A stretch of 20,361 nucleotides of DNA. It comes from an uncultured Eubacteriales bacterium. Lineage in GTDB: Bacteria; Bacillota_I; Bacilli_A; RF39; UBA660. Both the position numbers and the translations under genes were made by a program. A model generated the notes under the pieces. That model had not been told where the DNA came from and did no database searches. It worked only from the letters and a program-made list of their open reading frames with translations. This document shows positions 1 through 7,260 of the stretch, one piece after another. The stretch spans positions 1 through 20,361 of the forward strand of contig CAJMAC010000020.1 in assembly GCA_905211265.1 (NCBI GenBank), read 5' to 3'. The stretch's first letter is position 1. Each line of letters begins with the position of its first letter.

Positions 1-29
1 TTGTATTGTTTATTTTTGAGTGTGTTTAT

Positions 30-106
30 GGGGATGTAGCTCAGTTGGCTAGAGCGATCGGTTCATACCCGATAGGTCGTGGGTTCGACCCCCTCCGTCG
101 CTACCA
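30..106 (+). tRNA. tRNA with CAT anticodon, probably elongator tRNA-Met
   Basis: The cloverleaf folds with a perfect D stem (39-42 with 52-55) and a perfect five-pair anticodon stem (57-61 with 69-73). The anticodon CAT is at 64-66, the TTCGA of the T loop at 84-88, and CCA is encoded at 104-106. The body closely resembles the Bacillus elongator methionine tRNA as I remember it, so Met(m) is favoured over initiator Met or the lysidine-modified Ile2. Two pairs are broken. Acceptor pair 3:70 is G:G (bases 32 and 100), and T-stem pair 50:64 is T:T (bases 80 and 94). The tRNA stands alone in this window. Confidence 0.93.
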
Positions 107-117
107 TATGAAATTAT

Positions 118-149
118 ACCCTTGTAAATCAAGGGTTTTATTATTTTTA
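118..149 (+). terminator. Intrinsic terminator of the tRNA
   Basis: A seven-pair stem (ACCCTTG 118-124 with CAAGGGT 130-136) with a five-base loop runs into a T-rich tail at 136-149. It starts 11 bases after the tRNA CCA. Confidence 0.85.
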
Positions 150-250
150 AAATTCTTTTACATCTTATTAATATCTTATTTTTTGAATTTATTATAAAAG
201 TTAAAATAAAGGGATAATATCTATATCAGTAATCTTAGTAGTATATTTTA

Positions 251-279
251 GAAAAAACACTAGTTATGCTAGTGTTTTA
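251..279 (-). terminator. Terminator of the coa operon, possibly bidirectional
   Basis: Stem AAAACACTAG (254-263) pairs with CTAGTGTTTT (269-278) around loop TTATG. On the minus strand it directly follows the stop codon at 280-282 and ends in a run of six T. On the plus strand it ends in TTTTATTATTTT, so it may also stop leftward-facing read-through from the tRNA side. Confidence 0.85.
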
Positions 280-1440
280 TTATTTTAATTGTATCTTTTT
301 TACGAGTTTTTTAGTATACATATTTTCAGGTAATTTTCTTCCTATCATATTAATATTCATTAATTGTTCAGGATTTTTACTCATCATAATACTTCCGTGG
401 CCTATTAAATTAATTAAATAAAAATCTTTATTTAAGTCATTGCTATATTCTTTTTCTAATAGTTTTAAGATTTCTTTGACTTCTTCGATTGCACCACAAG
501 GTAAAGATTCTTGTGTAAAAGGAGCACCATCAATATAACAATGAGAATGAATCATATAATTTATATTAGGCAATAATTCATACAATCTAACTTGTATTGG
601 GGTATCAATCGAAGGTTTACTATCACCACAATAATATATCTTTCCATTTTCTAAAAATACTGGAACAAATTCATCAATACTAATAAATTCTTTATTTACA
701 TTTCTTTTACTTACAAATATATATTTACCATCCCTAAATGAAGGAAATCCTTTAGGACATCTAAATGAAGCATTACCTAAAAATCTTTTAACATCTTTTG
801 TTTCAAATGTTGCTTCAGCAAATTTAGAAGCATATTCTTTTACAAGATTTAAAAATTCTTCTTTTACGGGTATGATTGAATTACTATCAGACTTATATAT
901 TTCTTCTTTAAACATATTGAAGAACCAAGCTAAGGCACCATTGTTTTCTTCTTTTGATATAGTTGATTCTCTAGTAATGCTCTTTATGAAGTTTAATCTA
1001 TCTATTAATTCTTCAGCACATTCTTTAATATTAGTACCTTCATACCATACATTACCAAGTGGATCAAATAATTTCATACTATATAAATCGTTCTTTTTAC
1101 TAAACTCTATTGTTAAATTAGATTTTAAGGCAAATGATCTTTGAAGTAAATCTTGAAATGAATATTTATTATCTATATTTCTTTTCGAAGATACTAACAT
1201 TGCTTTATAATTTATATCCTTAACATTTCTAATTTTAGGTAATTCATTTAAAACATTTGCCCACCAAATAACATTATCATAATTAATAGATAATTCTAAT
1301 ATTTTATTTAAATCATTATAATTTCCACCATTATATACAGTTACATTTGGTAAATACTTTGCAAACTCATTAACAATTTTTGATTCTTTTCCTCCGTTTA
1401 AATCCCAATTTCCACCCACAAATAAAATTTTATTTTCCAT
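280..1440 (-). CDS. Class II aldolase/adducin-domain protein, third gene of the coaC-coaB operon
   Basis: The protein has 386 residues. The C-terminal half, about residues 215-370, reads as a class II aldolase/adducin domain: GN at 222-223, the zinc-ligand pair H298 and H300 in MIHSH, and a third His, H348, in IGHG. The place of the usual catalytic Glu just upstream is taken by D279. The N-terminal half (1-160) begins with a Gly-rich ILFVGGNWDLNGG strand-turn resembling a nucleotide-binding fold, and I do not recognise it. The ATG overlaps the end of coaB by 11 bases and has AGGAG at 1449-1453, so it is translated with the CoA genes. Known members of the aldolase family split or rearrange sugar phosphates. 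A role in pantothenate or CoA metabolism is inferred from position only. The substrate is unknown. Confidence 0.75.
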   Translation of the reverse strand: MENKILFVGGNWDLNGGKESKIVNEFAKYLPNVTVYNGGNYNDLNKILELSINYDNVIWWANVLNELPKIRNVKDINYKAMLVSSKRNIDNKYSFQDLLQRSFALKSNLTIEFSKKNDLYSMKLFDPLGNVWYEGTNIKECAEELIDRLNFIKSITRESTISKEENNGALAWFFNMFKEEIYKSDSNSIIPVKEEFLNLVKEYASKFAEATFETKDVKRFLGNASFRCPKGFPSFRDGKYIFVSKRNVNKEFISIDEFVPVFLENGKIYYCGDSKPSIDTPIQVRLYELLPNINYMIHSHCYIDGAPFTQESLPCGAIEEVKEILKLLEKEYSNDLNKDFYLINLIGHGSIMMSKNPEQLMNINMIGRKLPENMYTKKLVKKIQLK

Positions 1441-2149
1441 TTTTCATTCTCCTAACTAATTTCTTTGCTATATCGTCTTTACCATGAGATTCTTCTATTT
1501 CATTATTTTTATCAATGATATACGCTATATGTTCACCATTTCTAATAGTGGCTAGATCATTTGCTACTACTAAATCACATTTATTTTTATCTCTTAATTT
1601 TTTTGCAACACTTATTAATTCTTCTTTAGATACGCCATCTAATAACTTAAATCCAACTAAATATGTTTGTGGACTTAAATCTTTAATTATAGATATTATT
1701 TTTGGAGTTTGTTTTAAAACTATTACTAAATTATCTTCATAAGATGAAATTTTATTTCCATTAATAATTTCTATATTAGAAAATGCTTCCTCCAAATTGC
1801 TTGTATTTTTTATACTTGCTTTAATTCTTTCTATTGTTGTTACATAATCTGTCATATAATCAGATACTGCCATAGAATGTATAAAATAATCTATTTTTTC
1901 ATTTAAAAGTAAATTTTCTATTTTATTTTTTAAACTTATTGTGCCATCTATTTCAATAACTTTTATTTTTTTATCTAATGGTCTTAGTGAATTTTTAGAA
2001 CATACATAATATATAATTAAATCACCATTTTCTTTTAATAAATGATTGGCTATTGTCATTCCCAATTTTCCACTTGATGAATTAGTAATTTTTCTGACAT
2101 TGTCTATTTTTTCACTTGTACCTCCAGCAGTTATAACTATTTTTTTCAT
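1430..2149 (-). CDS. coaB: Phosphopantothenate-cysteine ligase, stand-alone CoaB
   Basis: CoaB joins 4'-phosphopantothenate to cysteine using a nucleotide triphosphate, the step before CoaC in CoA synthesis. The 239-residue protein begins MKKIVITAGGTSEKID and continues VRKITNSSSGKLG, the nucleotide-binding signature of the family. VGFKLLDGVSKEEL (about 165-178) and VVANDLATIRNG (about 193-204) also match. It is the separate CoaB form known from streptococci and enterococci, not the CoaBC (Dfp) fusion. It starts one base after the coaC stop and uses GGGAG inside the end of coaC as ribosome site. Its own 3' end overlaps the aldolase-domain gene. Translational coupling along the operon is likely. 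Confidence 0.95.
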   Translation of the reverse strand: MKKIVITAGGTSEKIDNVRKITNSSSGKLGMTIANHLLKENGDLIIYYVCSKNSLRPLDKKIKVIEIDGTISLKNKIENLLLNEKIDYFIHSMAVSDYMTDYVTTIERIKASIKNTSNLEEAFSNIEIINGNKISSYEDNLVIVLKQTPKIISIIKDLSPQTYLVGFKLLDGVSKEELISVAKKLRDKNKCDLVVANDLATIRNGEHIAYIIDKNNEIEESHGKDDIAKKLVRRMKNGK

Positions 2150-2150
2150 A

Positions 2151-2702
2151 TTATTTTTTCTCCCTTACTAAAACTTTAACATAATCTATTATTTCTTCAT
2201 TTTTAGGTAGTTTACCTTTTGCTTCATATCCACAGGCAAGATGTCCAATGGTAGGTTCTATTATTTTATAACCATATTTTTTTAACTTTTCTAAATTATG
2301 CTGAACTATTGGATTTTCATACATTTCATTATTCATTGCAGGTGCAAATACGACTGGAGATTTTGTTGCCATAATAGTTGTTGAAATCATATCATCTGCT
2401 ATACCATTTGCAACCTTTCCAATTATATTTGCAGTCGCAGGTATTATTAAAAATAAATCAGCCTTTCTTGCTAAACTAATATGTTTTACCTCAATATAAT
2501 CTGGTCTTTCAAACATATCAGTAACTACTTTATTACCTGATAAAGTTTCAAGAGTTAGTGGTGTAATAAATTGACAGGCATTCTTTGTCATAATTACATC
2601 AACATTTGCCCCTTGTCCTTTTAAATAACTAACAATACCACATGCTTTATAAGCTGCTATTCCCCCAGTTATTCCTATAACTATATTTAAATCTTTAAAC
2701 AT
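2151..2702 (-). CDS. coaC: Phosphopantothenoylcysteine decarboxylase, stand-alone CoaC
   Basis: CoaC is an FMN flavoprotein that decarboxylates 4'-phosphopantothenoylcysteine to 4'-phosphopantetheine. The 183 residues show the full set of family marks: GITGGIAAYKA near the N-terminus, the catalytic His in VKHISLARKAD (about residue 74), PATANIIGKVANGIADD, the APAMNNEM substrate loop, and GHLACGYEAKGKLP with the active-site Cys of the flexible flap. It is first in a three-gene operon. AGGAAGG lies at a good distance upstream of the ATG. The promoter is in the divergent region shared with the LysR-type regulator. Confidence 0.96.
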   Translation of the reverse strand: MFKDLNIVIGITGGIAAYKACGIVSYLKGQGANVDVIMTKNACQFITPLTLETLSGNKVVTDMFERPDYIEVKHISLARKADLFLIIPATANIIGKVANGIADDMISTTIMATKSPVVFAPAMNNEMYENPIVQHNLEKLKKYGYKIIEPTIGHLACGYEAKGKLPKNEEIIDYVKVLVREKK

Positions 2703-2725
2703 AAAAATTCCTTCCTTTCAATTAC

Positions 2726-2754
2726 ATTTTATTACTAATGTATTGATAAGTAAA
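2726..2754 (-). promoter_or_regulatory. Promoter of the coaC-coaB-aldolase operon
   Basis: Read on the minus strand, a -35 TTTACT (2749-2754) is followed after exactly 17 bases by a -10 TAAAAT (2726-2731). The left arm of the inverted repeat at 2741-2748 lies in the spacer. Confidence 0.55.
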
Positions 2755-2779
2755 ATATATTTATGTTATAATATCAATA
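2741..2779. promoter_or_regulatory. Inverted repeat, candidate operator of the LysR-type regulator
   Basis: TATTGATA (2741-2748) and TATCAATA (2772-2779) are a perfect eight-base inverted repeat with 23 bases between. The left arm overlaps the -35 of the regulator's promoter and sits in the spacer of the coaC promoter. The right arm begins at the last base of the regulator's -10. LysR-type regulators commonly bind dyads of this sort between divergent promoters. Binding here is inferred. Confidence 0.45.
2743..2772 (+). promoter_or_regulatory. Promoter of the LysR-type regulator gene
   Basis: A -35 TTGATA (2743-2748), an 18-base spacer and a -10 TATAAT (2767-2772) with an upstream TG (2764-2765) make a strong sigma-A promoter. 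AAGGAGGG (2779-2786) is the ribosome site. Confidence 0.75.
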
Positions 2780-2792
2780 AGGAGGGCTTATA

Positions 2793-3665
2793 ATGAATAT
2801 AGATTTGGAATTATACAGAGTTTTTTATATAGTTGCTAAAAATAAACATATGACAAAAGCAAGTGAAGAACTACATATTTCTCAACCTGCCATATCTCAA
2901 TCAATAAAGAAACTTGAAGAACAATTAGGTGGAACATTATTTTTAAGAAGTAATAAAGGAATGGAATTAACCGAAGAAGGTAAAATGTTTTACGAGTATG
3001 TTAAAGGAGCACTTGAACTTATTAATAATGCTGAAAATGAATTTACATCTTTTAAAGATTTATCTAAAGGAGAAATAAAAATTGGTTGTTCAACAACATT
3101 AACTAAATTAATTTTAATGGACACTTTAAAAAAATTTCATACTGAATATCCAAATATAAATATTAATATAACAAATGATTTAACAAGTAATTTAATAAAT
3201 GATTTAAAATTAGGTAAATTAGATTTTGTAATTTTTAATGAAAGTAATATAAAAGAAACTAATTTACATTTAGAAAAAATAAAAGAATTAAAACAAGGTT
3301 TTATCTATAATCCTGAATTTTATAAAGATGAAATAAATGATTTTGAAGATTTAAATAAATTACCACTTATTCTTCAAAAAGAAGAATCCAATAGTAGAAA
3401 ATTATTAGATTATATTGCTTTACAAAATAGTGTTAAATTAATACCTAAAATGGAAGTAGTAAGTCAAGAATTGATTACTGAATTTGTTAATATTGGATTA
3501 GGTATTGGTTTTGTTATAATAGATTTAGCAACTAGAAATTATAAAAATATAAAGGAATTAAAAATTAATAAAAAAATACCAAATATAAATATTTATTTAG
3601 CTACTAATAAATCTATTTCTTTAACTTTTGCTAGTAAGATGTTTATAAAATATTTAAATAAATAA
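2793..3665 (+). CDS. LysR-type transcriptional regulator, divergent from the coa operon
   Basis: The 290-residue protein has the family's usual length and order. A winged helix-turn-helix fills about residues 1-62, with SEELHISQPAISQSIKKLEE as the recognition unit. A linker helix follows, then the periplasmic-binding-like effector domain from about residue 93 (IKIGCSTTLTKLILMDTL). The ATG has AAGGAGGG at a good distance. It is transcribed away from coaC across 90 bases that hold both promoters and an inverted repeat, the classic arrangement for a LysR-type regulator controlling its neighbour and itself. The effector is unknown. A CoA-pathway or aldolase-related metabolite is only a guess from position. 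Being so A+T-rich, the effector domain gives no clear subfamily. Confidence 0.92.
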   Translation: MNIDLELYRVFYIVAKNKHMTKASEELHISQPAISQSIKKLEEQLGGTLFLRSNKGMELTEEGKMFYEYVKGALELINNAENEFTSFKDLSKGEIKIGCSTTLTKLILMDTLKKFHTEYPNININITNDLTSNLINDLKLGKLDFVIFNESNIKETNLHLEKIKELKQGFIYNPEFYKDEINDFEDLNKLPLILQKEESNSRKLLDYIALQNSVKLIPKMEVVSQELITEFVNIGLGIGFVIIDLATRNYKNIKELKINKKIPNINIYLATNKSISLTFASKMFIKYLNK

Positions 3666-3704
3666 AATATACTATATTACATACTAAATAGATATTATTA
3701 ATTC

Positions 3705-3753
3705 ATTCAAAGTAGAGACTATTGGCAAAGTAAATTTTGTTAATACTTTGAAT
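3705..3753. repeat. Ten-base inverted repeat with long loop downstream of the LysR-type gene
   Basis: ATTCAAAGTA (3705-3714) pairs perfectly with TACTTTGAAT (3744-3753) around a 29-base loop. No T-run follows, so it is not a standard terminator. The 274 bases from 3666 to 3939 hold this repeat, the palindrome at 3753-3778, a weak terminator and the ezrA promoter. I see no gene in them. Confidence 0.6.
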
Positions 3754-3778
3754 ATAATAAATAATATTATTTATTATA
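3753..3778. repeat. 26-base perfect A/T palindrome
   Basis: Bases 3753-3778 read the same on both strands with the centre between 3765 and 3766, and contain only A and T. The palindrome directly abuts the preceding inverted repeat. It could extrude as a cruciform or bind a dimeric protein. In such an A+T-rich genome chance is a real alternative. Confidence 0.55.
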
Positions 3779-3817
3779 CTTGTAATATTAATTAAAGAAA
3801 GTAAGTCAAAAAAAGTA

Positions 3818-3842
3818 ATAGGGTAATTAATATCCTTTTTTA
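3818..3842 (+). terminator. Weak intrinsic terminator upstream of ezrA
   Basis: AGGGTA (3820-3825) pairs with TATCCT (3831-3836), including one G-T pair, around a five-base loop, then six T. It is about 155 bases after the LysR-type gene and may end that transcript. Confidence 0.45.
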
Positions 3843-3880
3843 CACATAACTTAAATTTCTACAAAAATATATAATTGTTC

Positions 3881-3909
3881 TTTTAAAAAGATAAAAAGTG
3901 TGATAAAAT
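3881..3909 (+). promoter_or_regulatory. Promoter of ezrA
   Basis: A -35 TTTTAA (3881-3886), a 17-base spacer and an extended -10, TGATAAAAT (TG at 3901, TAAAAT at 3904-3909). The ribosome site GAGGTGA is at 3928-3934. Confidence 0.55.
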
Positions 3910-3939
3910 AATTATAGAAAAGTATTTGAGGTGATTTAA

Positions 3940-5649
3940 GTGGCAGACAATATAATATTATTAGCTATTGCAACATTTGTTGTATCACTTATTTTAATTG
4001 TTATTACTTTTTCTACTGTAAAAAAGAAACAAACTAAAAAATATAAAAAAGAAATAGAATACTTAGATGTTGAAAAAAATAAATTAATAGGTATACCTAT
4101 ATTAAGTGAAATATCTAAAGTTAGGGAATTAGTTAAAACTGATAATCTTAAAGCAAAATTAGATGATTGGGATAATACATTTAAGGTTATTAAAGATGAA
4201 AAAGTTCCTGAAGTAAATGATATGATTAGTGAAGTAGATTTTTTAATTGATAGAAAAGATTATAAAAATGCTATTAAAAAGATTGCAGATATAGAAATAG
4301 AAATTAATACATTAAAAAGAAAATCTGATAATTTATTAAATGAAATAAAATTAGTTACACAATCAGAAGAAAGAAATAGAAGTATAATTACTAAATTAAA
4401 AATGTTATATCGTGAAATGACTAATAAATATGAAAGAACCAAAAAAGATTATGGTGAAGTAGGTACAAGTATCGAAAATGAGTTTGTAAGTATTGAAAAG
4501 AAATTTCATGAATTTGAAAAAGCAATGGACTTAAACGATTACGTTGAAGTAGAGAAAATAGTATTAGTACTAGAAGAAATGATTAATAGAATGAAAGAAA
4601 TATTAGATAGAGTACCATCACTTGTACTTATGTCTACAGTACTTATTCCTTCCTCAATTGATCAAGTTATGTTATCTTATTCAAGAATGTTAAGGGATGG
4701 TTATCCGCTAGATTACTTAAATGTAGAATATAATATCAATGAAATAAGAACTAAAATAAGTAATATTATGGATTCATTAAAAAATCTAGAATTAGGAGAA
4801 TCAGAAATAGAATTAAAGACTATTATGGATTACTTTAATAATTTATTTAATGATTTTGATAAAGAAAAAGAGAGCAAAGATATATTTAGAGAAAATATTA
4901 AAATATTAAAATCTAAAATAGAAAAAGTAAATAGAATAGTATATGATATATATATACAAATAGATGATATAAAATTAAATTATAATTTAAGTGATGAAGA
5001 AATAAATAAATTTAGTGTACTTAATAAAAATCTTGAAAAAATAAATCAAGACTATAAAATTTTAGTAGATCAAGGAAGAGGTAAAACATTTGCTTATTCT
5101 AAATTAGTAGATGAATTAAATGGACTTAGTACTAGATTATCAAGATTACAAGATGATTTAGATTACCAATTACATTCAATTACTAGTATGAAAGATGATG
5201 AATCTAGAGCAAGAGAACAACTTGAAGTAATAGAAAAACTATTAAAACAATCTAAGATGAAATTAAAAGAATATAGAATACCTGTTATACCTAATAGTTA
5301 TTTTATAGAATTATCTGAGGCAAGCGAAGCCCTAAGAGAAATAGCAAAAGAACTAGACAAAAAACCTATTGTTATAAAAATACTTAATATAAGAGTAGAT
5401 ACTGCTAGGGATTTAGTATTTAAAATATATAATAAAACTAATGATTTAGTTAAAAGTGTAATATATAGTGAAAGACTAATTGTATATGGTAATAGATATC
5501 GTTCTACATATACTGAAATAGATAAAATGTTAACGGAAGCAGAGATGTTATTTAACAAGGGACAATACAAAAAAACATTAGATATGTTAGTTAGAGAATT
5601 ACAAAAAATAGATACTAATGTTTTAGAAAGATTAGAAATAGAAATATAA
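3940..5649 (+). CDS. ezrA: Septation ring formation regulator EzrA
   Basis: EzrA is a membrane-anchored spectrin-like protein that limits FtsZ ring formation away from midcell and links the ring to cell-wall enzymes in Bacillus, Staphylococcus and Streptococcus. The 569 residues match the family length (about 560-575). One N-terminal span (about 4-26, ILLAIATFVVSLILIVITF) is followed by a long run of helical, Lys/Glu-rich coiled coil. Near the C-terminus is YGNRYR (516-521) in the RLIVYGNRYRST segment, the conserved QNR patch needed for midcell placement. The start is GTG, read after GAGGTGA with five bases between. The gene has its own promoter. Two unusual membrane proteins follow in the same direction. 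The family call is firm. Confidence 0.93.
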   Translation: MADNIILLAIATFVVSLILIVITFSTVKKKQTKKYKKEIEYLDVEKNKLIGIPILSEISKVRELVKTDNLKAKLDDWDNTFKVIKDEKVPEVNDMISEVDFLIDRKDYKNAIKKIADIEIEINTLKRKSDNLLNEIKLVTQSEERNRSIITKLKMLYREMTNKYERTKKDYGEVGTSIENEFVSIEKKFHEFEKAMDLNDYVEVEKIVLVLEEMINRMKEILDRVPSLVLMSTVLIPSSIDQVMLSYSRMLRDGYPLDYLNVEYNINEIRTKISNIMDSLKNLELGESEIELKTIMDYFNNLFNDFDKEKESKDIFRENIKILKSKIEKVNRIVYDIYIQIDDIKLNYNLSDEEINKFSVLNKNLEKINQDYKILVDQGRGKTFAYSKLVDELNGLSTRLSRLQDDLDYQLHSITSMKDDESRAREQLEVIEKLLKQSKMKLKEYRIPVIPNSYFIELSEASEALREIAKELDKKPIVIKILNIRVDTARDLVFKIYNKTNDLVKSVIYSERLIVYGNRYRSTYTEIDKMLTEAEMLFNKGQYKKTLDMLVRELQKIDTNVLERLEIEI

Positions 5650-5652
5650 TTA

Positions 5653-5681
5653 TTGATTTTTATATCAAATTATGTTAATAT
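5653..5681 (+). promoter_or_regulatory. Internal promoter between ezrA and the next gene
   Basis: TTGATT (5653-5658), 17 bases, then TAATAT (5676-5681) with TG at 5673-5674. It starts just after the ezrA stop, so the two following genes can be expressed apart from ezrA. Confidence 0.55.
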
Positions 5682-5709
5682 TATTAATAGAATAAAGGGA
5701 GGATTTAAA

Positions 5710-6555
5710 GTGGACAATTTTGTTAATTTTTTGTTGGATTATTATCCGTATATATTGGGAGTTTTAGGTATAATAATAGTAACTATCATAGGTTATTTAG
5801 CAGATAGTAAAAAGAAAAGAGAAAAGAAATTAAATAATACTGATAATACAGTAAAAGAAGAAGTTAAAACTACTGAAAATGCTACACCAATTATGGAAGC
5901 AGTTAACGAAGTTCCTAAAACTGAATCAACTGAACAAATTAACAATGTAGTAAGTAGACCAACTAATGAAGTAGTAAATACTCCAGTTAATAATATTCAG
6001 AATAATGTACCAGTAAATAATACTACACCACAAGTTAGTAATGTTAGTGAAACAGTTAATAATCAAGTACCTAATGTAGTAAATACTACACCAGTTAATC
6101 AAGTATTACAACCAAACATTGCACAATCAAGTGTAAGTACTATACCACAGCAACAAAGTGTAGTACAACCTACATATAATCAAAATATTAATCAAACTGT
6201 ACAACCTGCACAAGTGATGCAACCAGTAACACAACAACCAATACAGCAAGTGCCACAAACTACCCAAGTAGTACAGCCTGTTGTACCACAACCAATTAAT
6301 GCAGTTAGTTTAAATCAGATGGTTAATGGACAAACTACTTATCCTAATACTGGATACACTATGCCACAAGTACAAGCGGTTCCACAACCAATGCCTAATC
6401 AACAAGTAGTGCAAACTCCTGTTACACCTATGCCAAATGTAGCACCTGCTCCGGCAACAACACCAGTAAATACTGCACCAATCGCAGGATTAAACTTTGT
6501 AACAGGAAAGACTCCTGAAACTGAAAAAGATGAAGAAGAAGTGTGGAGATTATAA
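5710..6555 (+). CDS. Single-span membrane protein with long Asn/Gln/Pro/Val-rich tail
   Basis: The start chosen is GTG at 5710, because AGGGAGG (5696-5702) sits seven bases before it. An upstream ATG in frame at 5653 has no ribosome site. The 281-residue product has one membrane span (about 13-31, YPYILGVLGIIIVTIIGYL) followed by KKKREKK, so the rest should be cytoplasmic. Residues about 45-255 are low complexity, rich in N, Q, P, V and T, with loose repeats such as VNNTTP/VNTTP and QPVVPQ, and are surely disordered. A short ordered-looking end follows: FVTG, then an acidic stretch ending DEEEVWRL. No known family is recognised. Its place beside EzrA suggests a cell-division or membrane-scaffold role, which is inference. 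It is 18 bases from the next gene. Confidence 0.8.
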   Translation: MDNFVNFLLDYYPYILGVLGIIIVTIIGYLADSKKKREKKLNNTDNTVKEEVKTTENATPIMEAVNEVPKTESTEQINNVVSRPTNEVVNTPVNNIQNNVPVNNTTPQVSNVSETVNNQVPNVVNTTPVNQVLQPNIAQSSVSTIPQQQSVVQPTYNQNINQTVQPAQVMQPVTQQPIQQVPQTTQVVQPVVPQPINAVSLNQMVNGQTTYPNTGYTMPQVQAVPQPMPNQQVVQTPVTPMPNVAPAPATTPVNTAPIAGLNFVTGKTPETEKDEEEVWRL

Positions 6556-6573
6556 TAAAAAGGAGGATTAATT

Positions 6574-7260
6574 ATGAATGGTAATAATATGCAAAATGGT
6601 AATGTAGGAAATAATAATTCTAATAATGAATATCATGCTAATTTTAATAACCTAAACGTTAGTAGTGCTAGTAATAACAATGTTACTAATACGAGTAATG
6701 TTAACAATCCAAGTGTTATTAATAATAATCCAATACCAAGTGTTGAGCCTATTATGAATGTAAATCAAATAGAGCAAAATCAAGCACAAAATATAAATAA
6801 TCAAATTGTAGTTAATCCAAGTTTAAATACAAATATTAGCACAAATGCTAACTCTGTAAATGTTAGTCAAATGCTAAATGATAGTACTAAACAAGTAGAT
6901 AGTCAAAGTATTACTATGCCACAATTTGTAACAGGAGATTCTAGTGTTGATGATGATAATCAAAGTAATACTAAAATACCTGTTCAAGATATAAATATAA
7001 ATACAAACACTAATACTGTTATTAATCCTAATTTTAGTGCAAATCCTAGTACTGATGTAAACAATGTAGTATTATATAATACTACAAGTAATATAAATAA
7101 TGAACCTGTACGAAGGGTTAATACAAATAAAAAAACGGTTAAGATTAACCCAGAATTAAAGACTGCAATAATAATGGCAGTAGTAATACTAATAACGATT
7201 CTACTTATACCAACATTATTTAGTCTATTTGATAGTTTAAGAAATAAATTTATTGGATAA
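6574..7260 (+). CDS. Asn-rich disordered protein with C-terminal membrane anchor
   Basis: The 228-residue protein starts at an ATG behind AGGAGG (6561-6566). About 190 N-terminal residues are extremely rich in Asn, with Ser, Val, Thr and Gln, and have no predicted fold. A FVTG motif followed by DSSVDDD lies near residues 118-130. The C-terminus carries a basic patch (RRVNTNKKTVK) and then one span (about 192-216, TAIIMAVVILITILLIPTLF) with a short tail. The basic patch implies a cytoplasmic N-terminus, the mirror image of the preceding gene's topology. Both share the 12-base DNA word TTTGTAACAGGA encoding FVTG. I do not recognise the family. Its last 24 bases overlap the convergent RNHCP gene, and a terminator for that gene lies inside this one. 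Confidence 0.78.
   Translation: MNGNNMQNGNVGNNNSNNEYHANFNNLNVSSASNNNVTNTSNVNNPSVINNNPIPSVEPIMNVNQIEQNQAQNINNQIVVNPSLNTNISTNANSVNVSQMLNDSTKQVDSQSITMPQFVTGDSSVDDDNQSNTKIPVQDININTNTNTVINPNFSANPSTDVNNVVLYNTTSNINNEPVRRVNTNKKTVKINPELKTAIIMAVVILITILLIPTLFSLFDSLRNKFIG
7128..7150 (-). terminator. Candidate terminator of the RNHCP gene inside the opposite gene
   Basis: On the minus strand GGTTA (7146-7150) pairs with TAACC (7137-7141) around a four-base loop, followed by G and seven T (7135-7129). It lies about 90 bases past the RNHCP stop, inside the Asn-rich gene. On the plus strand no T-run follows, so it should not stop the sense gene. Confidence 0.45.

Noticed and set aside
6..197. Open frame of 63 codons across the tRNA
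   Set aside because: It reads straight through the tRNA and its terminator, has no ribosome site and ends in A/T-rich hydrophobic noise.
3666..3840. Small RNA gene between the LysR-type gene and ezrA
   Set aside because: Inverted repeats and a weak terminator are present, but I found no convincing promoter in front of them, so I list only the repeats.
5982..6470. Possible CRISPR-like or tandem DNA repeats in the N/Q/P-rich gene
   Set aside because: The repeats are loose, of uneven length and follow codons (CAA, CCA, GTA, AAT). They are protein low complexity, with no constant repeat and spacer.
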